A stretch of 64,000 bases of DNA from Planctomycetota bacterium (lineage in GTDB: Bacteria > Planctomycetota > UBA8742 > UBA2392). This document shows, piece after piece, positions 10,144 through 18,103 of this stretch. The first letter of the stretch is position 1. Every line of letters begins with the position of its first letter. Below the pieces are notes generated by a model. It saw only the letters and a program-made list of their open reading frames with translations. It did not search any database and had not been told where the DNA came from. A program made the translations under genes and the position numbers. The stretch is taken from positions 248,001 through 312,000 of the forward strand of contig JACKID010000002.1 of NCBI GenBank assembly GCA_020638675.1, in the 5' to 3' direction.

Positions 10144-12924
10144 GTGACCGATGAGCCCAAAACCGGCAGGCGACAACGCGCGCTGATGGCGCTGGCGCGT
10201 TTCGTGTGCCGGCGCGCATTGCTGATTGTGGCGATCGGGCTGGTCGCCGCGCTGGCTTCCGTGATCTACACCGCGATCAGCCTCGAGTTCGTCACGGACC
10301 GGAATGCGCTGGTCGCCCCGGACGCTGAGTACAACAAGCGCTTCCTGAAATTCATGCGCAACTTCGGCGACCAGGAGCTGATGCTGCTGATGGTCGCGCC
10401 GGCACCCGGGCCGGTCGGGCATCCGGACTATGACCCCGGCATCCCCGGCGACCTCACCCGCAGAGAGATGAAGGCCGCGGCGAGCGAAGTCGTGGCCGAG
10501 CTGCGCAAGAAACCGGACTACTTCCCGGTGATCATCGACCGCGTGGACCCGGAAGGCTTCGGCGGCACGCGCATGCTGTACCTGCCGCAGCAGGATCTGA
10601 AGTCGATCAACCAGCAGGTGCAGGCCGGCAAGCCGCTGATCGAGCAACTGGCTGTAGAGCCCAGCTATCCGTCCATGTTGCTTGGCATGCGCCGCGGCAT
10701 TGAAGAAGGCTCGCTCGACCAGGCGCCTGATGACGCCTCGCTGCAACGCGCCGGCAGTGAGATGGCCAAGCTGCTGCAGGGCGTGCACGACAACCTCGCC
10801 GCCCAGCGCGACGAGCCGCCCATGAAGGACCTGTTCGCCTTCGACAGCAGCGATCCGACGCTCGACAAGGATGGCTACTTCTTCCTTTGGGAGGGCCGGC
10901 TGTTGCTGGTCGCGATCCGACCTACCAAGGACACCGGCGCACTCAACCAGGTGCAGGAGCCGCTGGCGTACGCGCGCGAGGTCATTGAGAAAGTCCAGCC
11001 CCAGCACCCCAAGCTCGCCATCGGGCTGTCGGGGCGTCCGGTGATCTACAGCGACGAAATGGCGGCCAGCGGGCGCGACATGACCATCGCCACCATCTTC
11101 GCGATCTTCGCCGTCGGGCTGATGTTCGTGATCGCGTTCCGCAGTCTTGCACGACCCGCGCTGGCCGTGCTGTCGCTGGTGCTGGCGCTGTGCTGGACCA
11201 TCGGGGCCACCACGTTGTTTATCGGCCACCTGAACATCTTCGCGATGGTGTTCGGCGTGGTGCTGGTCGGGCTCGGCATCGATTTCGGCATCCACCTGCT
11301 GGCCCACTACCGCCACGGCATAGAGCGCGGGCTGGGCGTGCGCGACGCGTTGATCGAGGTCTATCGCGAGATCGGCATGGGCACGGTGCTGGGCGCCGTT
11401 ACTACGGCCGCCGCCTTGAGCACGGCCGCGTTCACCGACTTTCTCGGGCTGGCCGAGTTGGGGATCATCTGCGGCATCGGCATCATGCTGTGCCTGGTCG
11501 CGATGTTGCTGGTGTTCCCGGCCATGCTCGTCGTCGTGGACAGCCGCCGCCTTGGCGACGGCGATCCCGCGCTGCAGGCGACGATGGCCGCGCAGGACTC
11601 GCAACTCGCCGCGGAGCCTCACCCCGCCGCCGGGAAGAGTCACAAGATCGGCGCGCTGATTGTGGCGCTGCTGATGATCGGCGGAATCGCGACCAGCGGC
11701 ATTGAGCTGAGCCGGGGGTGGGTGCCGTTTGACTACAATCTTCTCGAGTTGAACGACCCAAGCAGCGAGGGCATTCACTGGGAGAAGCTGCTGATCGACC
11801 ACGACCAGCGCTCCAGCTACGCCGTCAGCACCAGCCACTCGCTGGATGAGCTGCGAAAGCTGCAGGCCGAATACGACGCCCTGGCAGGCACAGGAATCGT
11901 GCGCAGCACCGAAAGCATCCTGCCGGATCACGAGCAGGCCAAGCGCGAAACGCTGGCGGAGATTCACAAGGCGCTGCCCGCCGAGTTTGCAACCGTCGGG
12001 ACGCCCAGCACGGCGAAAGACCTGCGCAGTGCGGCACGCAAACTCCAGGGCGCCTTGCGCCAGTTGCAGACGCGCGGTGAGAAGTACGAGAAGGCGTTCC
12101 AGCCCGCGGCCGTGCAGGTGCAGGAGATCGTCGAGCTGTGCACCCAGCGACCGGACGGCGTGGATGTGCGGCTGGCGCAAGTCGAGCCGGTGTTCTTCGG
12201 AAATCTCGTCAAGCTGATGAGGGACCTGAAGCGCGACTCCGACCCGCCGCCGGTCACGGCCGATACGCTGCCGCCGGTGCTGCGCTCGCGCTACGTCGGC
12301 ACCGACGATGACGGCAAGACGGTCTATGCGCTGTACGTCTACCCGGCGAAGAACGTGTGGGAGCGCGAGCTGGCCGGCGAATTCAACGCAGCCATCCTGA
12401 AGGCCGACCCGGAAGCAACCGGCGTGACGATCCAGATTCACGAAAGCGGGACACTTATTGTGGAAGGCTTCGGACGCAGCGTCCTGTACGCCTTCATCGC
12501 AATCTTCCTGCTGCTGTTTGTGGACCTGCGCCGCCCGCTGGCGGTGGGTATCGCACTGCTGCCGCTGCTGACGGCACTGTCGATCCTGCTTGGCGTGATG
12601 ACGCTGACGGACCTGAGCTTCAACTTCGCCAACTTCTTCGGCGTGCCGATTCTGATCGGCACCAGCGTGGACGCCGGCGTCTACCTCGTGCACAGCCAGC
12701 GCCACGGCGACGCCCGGCGAACACTCAAGCAGACGCGACGCGCCTGCCTGTTATGCGGCATGACGACGCTGCTCGGCTTTGGGTCGCTCGTCACGGCCAG
12801 CCACCTGGGCATCGTTTCGCTGGGCATGGTGCTGGTTGTCGGCTGCTTGTCCGGCGTGCTGGGCAGCTACTATGTCGTGCCGGTGGTGCTGGCTTGGTTT
12901 AATGAACGACGACGCAGGGTTTAG
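10144..12924 (+). CDS. hpnN: RND/MMPL family transporter, HpnN-like
   Basis: 926-residue inner-membrane RND-superfamily protein. HpnN is the hopanoid-associated RND protein that moves hopanoids to the outer membrane in Rhodopseudomonas and Burkholderia. The layout is canonical twofold: membrane segment 1 at about residues 22-45, a large periplasmic loop, five segments at about 315-460 with GLGIDFGIHLLAHYRHG, a second first-segment near 500-520, a second loop, and five segments at about 775-915 with GTSVDAGVYLVHSQRHG. The acidic residues in the fourth segment of each half (GID, SVD) fit proton coupling. The start is GTG 10144 with no clear ribosome site; ATG 10186 is possible. Other MMPL lipid exporters remain possible. 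Confidence 0.78.
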   Translation: MTDEPKTGRRQRALMALARFVCRRALLIVAIGLVAALASVIYTAISLEFVTDRNALVAPDAEYNKRFLKFMRNFGDQELMLLMVAPAPGPVGHPDYDPGIPGDLTRREMKAAASEVVAELRKKPDYFPVIIDRVDPEGFGGTRMLYLPQQDLKSINQQVQAGKPLIEQLAVEPSYPSMLLGMRRGIEEGSLDQAPDDASLQRAGSEMAKLLQGVHDNLAAQRDEPPMKDLFAFDSSDPTLDKDGYFFLWEGRLLLVAIRPTKDTGALNQVQEPLAYAREVIEKVQPQHPKLAIGLSGRPVIYSDEMAASGRDMTIATIFAIFAVGLMFVIAFRSLARPALAVLSLVLALCWTIGATTLFIGHLNIFAMVFGVVLVGLGIDFGIHLLAHYRHGIERGLGVRDALIEVYREIGMGTVLGAVTTAAALSTAAFTDFLGLAELGIICGIGIMLCLVAMLLVFPAMLVVVDSRRLGDGDPALQATMAAQDSQLAAEPHPAAGKSHKIGALIVALLMIGGIATSGIELSRGWVPFDYNLLELNDPSSEGIHWEKLLIDHDQRSSYAVSTSHSLDELRKLQAEYDALAGTGIVRSTESILPDHEQAKRETLAEIHKALPAEFATVGTPSTAKDLRSAARKLQGALRQLQTRGEKYEKAFQPAAVQVQEIVELCTQRPDGVDVRLAQVEPVFFGNLVKLMRDLKRDSDPPPVTADTLPPVLRSRYVGTDDDGKTVYALYVYPAKNVWERELAGEFNAAILKADPEATGVTIQIHESGTLIVEGFGRSVLYAFIAIFLLLFVDLRRPLAVGIALLPLLTALSILLGVMTLTDLSFNFANFFGVPILIGTSVDAGVYLVHSQRHGDARRTLKQTRRACLLCGMTTLLGFGSLVTASHLGIVSLGMVLVVGCLSGVLGSYYVVPVVLAWFNERRRRV

Positions 12925-12957
12925 TCGTTTGAGTAGTGGGCCGTAATCGAGAGTCGT

Positions 12958-13803
12958 ATGAAACGCATGGTTGCCGCAATCGCCCTCCTGATGCTTGCCC
13001 TCACCGGCATCGCCGGGCAGGACGCGCCCAAGTCGGAATACGGGCTGGTTGTCTATAAGCTGGGCGAGAAGTACGCGACCGACAAGCAGGCCGGTGAAAC
13101 CATCGACAGCCTGGCTGACTACCTCGACAAGAACATCGCCGGATCCGACTTCAAACGCATCGGGGTACGCAACAAGCCGGACGATGCGCTGAAGCTGTTC
13201 CAGGACGAAAAGAACCCGGTGGCGGTGGCGATCGTCAGCCCGGGCTTCTACTTCAAGAACAAGACGGACCTGAAGTTCACGGTGCTCGCCGAGGCACAGC
13301 GCGGCGGCAAAGACGGCGAGCAGTTCACGCTGGTCGGCCGCAAGGAAATGAAGGAGTACCCGGCGGGCAAGAAAGTCGCGACCACCATGACGGCCGACCT
13401 CGACTGGCTGAACAAGGCCGTGCTGCGAGCGCCCGACGGCGCGAAGCCGATCGATTGGGTACAGTACGACAACCTGGCCGACGCGGGCTATGAGATCATC
13501 GACGAAGAAGACGGCGCGCCGGACTTTGTGCTGGTGGACCGCGCGACGCTTGACGTGTTCGGCAAGGACCCGGATCTCAAGTCGCTCAAGAGCGGGCTGC
13601 AGAGCGATCTGTTGCCGCAGGACCTTGTCGTGGAAGTCGACGCGCGCCTGGGCGATAAACGTGCGGACTTGAAGAAGGTGCTGGGCGCGCTCGACCAGAA
13701 CGAAGCGGGCAAGAAGCTCGGCGAAAACCTGCAGTCTCCGAAGTTCCCGGCGGCCGATGACGCGCGGCTCGAGAAAGTTGCCAAGTGGTACGACACCAAG
13801 TAG
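12958..13803 (+). CDS. Secreted PhnD-like type 2 periplasmic binding protein
   Basis: 281-residue exported protein. An N-terminal signal peptide (MKRMVAAIALLMLALTGIAG) is followed by a two-lobed arrangement resembling PhnD/SsuA/transferrin-like substrate-binding proteins: an early YGLVVYKLGEKYATDK segment and the central AVAIVSPGFYFKN. The ligand is not predictable and no ABC permease or ATPase genes lie nearby. It sits 33 nt after hpnN and overlaps the next lipoprotein gene, so the three may be cotranscribed. The family assignment rests on overall pattern and is tentative. Confidence 0.55.
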   Translation: MKRMVAAIALLMLALTGIAGQDAPKSEYGLVVYKLGEKYATDKQAGETIDSLADYLDKNIAGSDFKRIGVRNKPDDALKLFQDEKNPVAVAIVSPGFYFKNKTDLKFTVLAEAQRGGKDGEQFTLVGRKEMKEYPAGKKVATTMTADLDWLNKAVLRAPDGAKPIDWVQYDNLADAGYEIIDEEDGAPDFVLVDRATLDVFGKDPDLKSLKSGLQSDLLPQDLVVEVDARLGDKRADLKKVLGALDQNEAGKKLGENLQSPKFPAADDARLEKVAKWYDTK

Positions 13804-14636
13804 CCGTGGGCCTGATCGTCGCGCTGGCAGCGTTCGCCGCGCTGCTGGTGTTTCCGGCCGCCTGCAAGCAGGTGTCAACTGAGACACTGCACAACAACGC
13901 CAATAAGGAAGAAACAGACGTCAAGCCGGCCGAGATCGCGCTGGACGCGACGGCGGCATTTGACGAGACGCCGCGAACGCTTGAGCGCGTACGCATCAGC
14001 TCGTCGATGTTCGCGCGCGCGCTTGAGTACGAGTCCGCCCGCAGTTACGAGACGCTCTGGAAGGCCGCGCGCACGGAGGCCTGGATCGCCGAGTACTCCA
14101 CCGACAACGTGGAGCGCGAGCGCCACGCCAATCGCGGCATTACCTACGCCAACACGGCGCTGAAACTCAAGGAGGGCGCAGCGGAAGCGACCTTTTTCCA
14201 TGGCGTCCTGGCTGGATTCATCGGCGACCTCGACCACGACTACGGGCTCGACGCGGTCAGCAACATCGAAGCCGACATGAAGCTGCTGATGGACTCCGAC
14301 ACGGATTTTGCCAACGGCGGTCCGTGGCGCGTGTTCGGCGTGCTTCAGTTACGCGCCCCGGGGCCGCCGGTGAGCATCGGCAGCCTGCGCAACGGCAAGA
14401 AGAACCTTGAAAAGGCGCTGGAGAAAGCGCCCGACTGGCCCGAGAACCACCTGTACATGGCCGAAGCCGAGCTGATGTGGGCCAGTGAGAAGGACAAGCC
14501 CGAGTTCAAAGACCAGGCACGTGAGCGGCTCGAAAAGTATCTGCTGGGCGCGGATGCCCGCGCACCGGCCGGGTATGAAACCGAGTTCGCCGTCTGGCAG
14601 GAAAAGGCCCGCGCCCTGCTGGAAGCGAACAAGTAG
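13785..14636 (+). CDS. TPR-type lipoprotein, TatT (TRAP-transporter-associated) like
   Basis: 283-residue predicted lipoprotein. The signal sequence MVRHQVAVGLIVALAAFAAL ends in PAAC, giving a lipidated Cys near residue 27. GTG 13785 supplies the basic N-terminus and overlaps the previous gene by 19 nt; GTG 13806 is the alternative. The body is helical with TPR-like pairs, and GGPWRVFGVLQLRAPGPPVS plus APDWPENHLYMAEAEL resemble TatT-family proteins that pair with TRAP-type binding proteins in the periplasm. Here its partner could be the PhnD-like protein just upstream, though no TRAP membrane subunits are present. Confidence 0.65.
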   Translation: MVRHQVAVGLIVALAAFAALLVFPAACKQVSTETLHNNANKEETDVKPAEIALDATAAFDETPRTLERVRISSSMFARALEYESARSYETLWKAARTEAWIAEYSTDNVERERHANRGITYANTALKLKEGAAEATFFHGVLAGFIGDLDHDYGLDAVSNIEADMKLLMDSDTDFANGGPWRVFGVLQLRAPGPPVSIGSLRNGKKNLEKALEKAPDWPENHLYMAEAELMWASEKDKPEFKDQARERLEKYLLGADARAPAGYETEFAVWQEKARALLEANK

Positions 14637-14638
14637 CC

Positions 14639-15412
14639 ATGCTGATCGATACACACTGCCACATCAACTTCCGCGACTACGACCTCGACAGAGAGTCGAT
14701 GTTGCAGCGCGCGCTCGACAACGGCGTCGAGAAGGTGGTCTGCATCGGCATGCTGCCGGAAGGCGGTCGCGAGGCACTGGCGCTGGCGCGCAAGTTCGCG
14801 GGCCGCGTGTACTGCAGCGTAGGCGCGCACCCCTACGACGCGGGCAAGCTCGATGACGCCACGCTGGCCGAGTTCCGATCACTGCTCTCAGAGCCCGAGA
14901 TGGTGCTGATGGGCGAGATGGGCGTGGATACAGTCAAGGCGCCCGACCCGGTCGATGTACAGGAGCGCGCGTTTGCACGGCAGCTTGAGCTGGCCGGCGA
15001 GCTGGATCTGCCCGTCTGCATCCACAGCCGGGATGCGTTCAAGCAATGCGAACGCGTCATCCGCAGCGTGCATCCCAAGGGCTGGAAAGGCTTCGCACAC
15101 TGTTTCAGCGACGGGCCGGAAGAGGCGCTCGGCTGGAAAGAACTCGGCTTCAAGATCAGCTTCGCGGGCCAGGTGACATTCAAGAACAAGTCCTGCGACG
15201 TGATCCGCGAGGCCGCCAGGGTCCTCACGCCCGAAGACGTCGTGGTCGAAACCGACGCGCCCTTCCTGACACCGGCCCCCCACCGCGGCCAGCGCAATGA
15301 GCCAGCGTTCGTCCGCCATACGGCCGAGAAGCTCGCGGAAATCTGGGGCCTGACGCCCCAGGAAGTATTCACCCGCACAACCGCAACCGCGCGCGCAGTG
15401 CTCGGAATCTGA
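14639..15412 (+). CDS. tatD: TatD family metal-dependent hydrolase (DNase)
   Basis: 257-residue TIM-barrel metal hydrolase. Motifs in order: the metal-binding DTHCHINF (residues 4-11), the GAHPYD loop, the metal-bridging Glu of MGEMGVD, the HSRDAF and FAHCFSDG histidines, and the terminal VVETDAPFLTPAPHRGQRNE with its catalytic Asp. The full set of ligands and the family length suggest an active phosphoesterase/DNase. It starts 2 nt after the lipoprotein stop and is closed by a strong hairpin. Confidence 0.92.
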   Translation: MLIDTHCHINFRDYDLDRESMLQRALDNGVEKVVCIGMLPEGGREALALARKFAGRVYCSVGAHPYDAGKLDDATLAEFRSLLSEPEMVLMGEMGVDTVKAPDPVDVQERAFARQLELAGELDLPVCIHSRDAFKQCERVIRSVHPKGWKGFAHCFSDGPEEALGWKELGFKISFAGQVTFKNKSCDVIREAARVLTPEDVVVETDAPFLTPAPHRGQRNEPAFVRHTAEKLAEIWGLTPQEVFTRTTATARAVLGI

Positions 15413-15426
15413 AGCCCAAAATGAAA

Positions 15427-15450
15427 CCGGGGCGGCCAAGGCCGCCCCGG
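15427..15450. terminator. Bidirectional hairpin between convergent tatD and secreted protein gene
   Basis: A perfect 11-bp GC-rich stem (CCGGGGCGGCC / GGCCGCCCCGG) with a 2-nt AA turn lies between the convergent stop codons. An A-rich stretch precedes it, giving a U-run on the minus-strand transcript. Confidence 0.75.
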
Positions 15451-15469
15451 CAGAACGTTGGGTCACTTG

Positions 15470-17953
15470 CTAGGCGCGACGTCGGCGAACAGCAGCCCCG
15501 CCAAGCGCAATCACAGCAAGCAGGGCAAGCCACGGTGCCGTGCTGCCGGAGTCGCTGGCGCAACCGCCGCCTCCGCCGCCTCCGCCACCACCACCGCTGC
15601 CTCCACCACCTCCCGTACCCACGATGATGGTCAGCGCCTGCGAATCGTTGGCAGCCACGGAATCCGTCACCATGATGGTGAAGTTGTAGGTACCGGCCGT
15701 ATCCGGGCGTCCGCTAAATCCCAAGACGGCAGTCGTCGAGCCGTCCAGCGTCAACCCACTCGGCAGGTTGCCGGACGCCACGGACCACGTGTACGGGCCG
15801 GTACCGCCGGTGCAGGTCACTGAGCCGAGATAGAGCTGGTTAACCGTTCCGTTTGGCATGCTCGTCGTGGTGATGTTGAGCGCGCCCGATGCCAGCACCA
15901 GCAGCGAAACCGCCTGCGTGTCCGTCTCGCTTGAGGTCGCGGTTACGATAACCGAGAAATTGTACGGCCCGGCGCTGCCAGACGGAGGCGTACCGGAAAT
16001 AGTGGCTGTCAAACCCGTGCCGCTGATATTCAGCCAGGCCGGCGCACCAATCAGACCCCAGCTGTACGGGCTGGTGGTTCCAAGCTCCGTCGCGGTCACG
16101 GGCTGGCTGTACGCCGCCAGCTCAGTGGCGTCCGGCAGCGTCGTGGTAGTGATGTCGATGTAGTTCGGCGGATTTACGGTAAGTGTCACCGCCTGCGTAT
16201 CTGTCTCACTGGAAGTTGCGAGAACCGTAATCGAGAAGTTGTACGTCCCTGCGCTGGAAGCCGGCGGATTGCCCGAAAGCGTAGCCGTCAGCCCGGTACC
16301 GGAGATGCTCAACCAGCCCGGCGCACCGGTCAGGCTCCAGGTGTACGGGCCTGAGGTGCTGACCTCGGCGGCCGTTACAGGCGTCGAGTACGCGACCTGC
16401 TCAACGGCGTTGGGCAGGGTCGTCGTGGTGATGTCAATCGCGGGGTTGGTGACGCTGGTGCCGGAGACTCCGATGGACAGGTCCACATTATTGGAGTTGT
16501 AGTCCTGGGCCTGCTCGTACGGAGTTGAGCCAGTGTATTGGCTGACTGCATCATTCCAGAAGGCGGTCAGGTTGTTCAGCGGATTGCCCGCACCGTTGAA
16601 GCCGCTGGCAGTGCAGTTGAACGAGTTGCCCATTGCGGACGTCGTTGCCGGGCGAACGCCGATGTAGTAGGTGCCCGCGGTCAACGTCAGCGGCGTTCCG
16701 AACTGGATGAAGGTCGTGTACTCATAATAGATCGTGTACTGGGCCGACGTCCCGTAGCGGGCTGTGGTCGCGGCAATCCCCGTACCACTCTGGACTACCG
16801 TGCCGCCTACGCCCGGCGACATGCCGGTGCGAATCTCATAGTCCGCAGTAGTTACACCGCTCACGTCACTGATCAGGAAATTCGCAAACAGTGCAGTGAT
16901 CGTCCACGTTTCGCCCAGCCCGACGTCAACCTGCTCGTATGTCCAGGCGTCCTGAGGCCCGCCGAAGCCCGAGCCGCAAGCGAGCCCGTCGTTGCCGTCC
17001 CAGTCGCCGCCATAGAACAACAAGGTGTTGCCCGTGCTGACGCCCCGGAAGTCGAGCACAAACGGGTTCTCCCCACCTGTCGTGTCGTTGTTGGTTATTG
17101 AGATCTGGAGCGAAAACACGCCAAAGCCGAGCGGTGTAACCGGCATCGTCAGCGCCGACGTCCCGCCCGGGCCTGTCGACGCGGCCAGCGTAATTGCGCC
17201 CGTAGTACAGTTTACGGAGGAGCCGGTAACGGTCGCGTTGTGCGTCAGCGTAGCCGTACCCGGGTTCTGAATGGTCAACACCAGCGTGAATTGCGCTGTC
17301 GTGTGTTGACCGACATAAACCGTCGCGTTGTTGTTGACATTGACAGCCGTGTAGGAGGCGTTGATCTCCGGCCCCGAGTAGTAGTAGACCTGAACGTTGT
17401 CGAAGGCGGCAAACCAGCCCCATGAGCCCGGGTCAACATAGTGGAACCGGACCTGGTTGGTCGTGGCCTTGTACGCCGTGATGTCGACAGTAATCGTCGC
17501 CGGCGTCCACACACCCTGCCCGCCCGCTGTTGCAACGCTGTATGCCGCAACATTTTGCCACGTCGCGCCGTCGAAGACCTCGACGTCGAAGGTCTCGTTC
17601 TGCCAGATGCTGTAGGCGACGTCGAACTTGAACTCCAGCGTGCCCGCCGCCGTGGTGCCATCGAATTGGGGGCTGGCTGCATAGGTGTCAATCGTGACAC
17701 CGGTTCCCCCCACCGTATCTGCATCCAGCAACAGGAACGCCGTGGCATTGAAACTCTGAATGTCGCCGTTGCTGGGCGAAGTGTAGTTGCCCAGACTTCC
17801 GATCCACTGCTGCCCGGAAGTCGAGGTGTTGGTGATGGTCCAGCCGGCTGTACCGGTGTCAAACGTATCATCCAGCAGGAAGGTCTGCGCAAAGGCCGTG
17901 GAAGCACACAGCGTTGCCAATAGCACGGCCAGAATCAGGCTAAAGCGGAACAT
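15470..17953 (-). CDS. Large secreted Ig-repeat protein with Gly-rich C-terminal sorting signal
   Basis: 827-residue exported protein. A signal peptide (MFRFSLILAVLLATLCASTA, cut near AFAQ) leads into a jellyroll-like region at about residues 25-180 (DDTFDTGTAGWTITNTST), then DUF-like beta domains. Three putative Ig (He_PIG type) repeats at about 510-780 share YNFSITVLATSSETDTQAV-like endings. The C-terminus is a poly-Gly run, a Cys (CASDSGSTAP), one hydrophobic segment (WLALLAVIALGGAA) and a final VRRRRA. This is the tripartite layout of MYXO-CTERM / GlyGly-CTERM signals, so the protein is probably cleaved and anchored or released at the outer surface. ATG 17953 is chosen because the signal peptide begins there. 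Confidence 0.82.
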   Translation of the reverse strand: MFRFSLILAVLLATLCASTAFAQTFLLDDTFDTGTAGWTITNTSTSGQQWIGSLGNYTSPSNGDIQSFNATAFLLLDADTVGGTGVTIDTYAASPQFDGTTAAGTLEFKFDVAYSIWQNETFDVEVFDGATWQNVAAYSVATAGGQGVWTPATITVDITAYKATTNQVRFHYVDPGSWGWFAAFDNVQVYYYSGPEINASYTAVNVNNNATVYVGQHTTAQFTLVLTIQNPGTATLTHNATVTGSSVNCTTGAITLAASTGPGGTSALTMPVTPLGFGVFSLQISITNNDTTGGENPFVLDFRGVSTGNTLLFYGGDWDGNDGLACGSGFGGPQDAWTYEQVDVGLGETWTITALFANFLISDVSGVTTADYEIRTGMSPGVGGTVVQSGTGIAATTARYGTSAQYTIYYEYTTFIQFGTPLTLTAGTYYIGVRPATTSAMGNSFNCTASGFNGAGNPLNNLTAFWNDAVSQYTGSTPYEQAQDYNSNNVDLSIGVSGTSVTNPAIDITTTTLPNAVEQVAYSTPVTAAEVSTSGPYTWSLTGAPGWLSISGTGLTATLSGNPPASSAGTYNFSITVLATSSETDTQAVTLTVNPPNYIDITTTTLPDATELAAYSQPVTATELGTTSPYSWGLIGAPAWLNISGTGLTATISGTPPSGSAGPYNFSVIVTATSSETDTQAVSLLVLASGALNITTTSMPNGTVNQLYLGSVTCTGGTGPYTWSVASGNLPSGLTLDGSTTAVLGFSGRPDTAGTYNFTIMVTDSVAANDSQALTIIVGTGGGGGSGGGGGGGGGGGCASDSGSTAPWLALLAVIALGGAAVRRRRA

Positions 17954-18103
17954 GCTCTTCTCCGATATCGTCCTGGAGGCGCGCCTGCGTCGGACAAGCC
18001 CGCCCTTGCAATTCGCGTATATGGATAAGTTCCCCAACGGGTTCCGTCCTTACAAGCGGAAACGGTGGTTGCGAGGGAAACTCGGTCTTGTGACGGGTTC
18101 CGG

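Noticed and set aside
10051..12705. 884-codon open frame antisense to the HpnN-like gene
   Set aside because: His/Gln/Arg-rich mirror frame of a GC-rich gene; no domain, and the plus strand has a complete RND protein.
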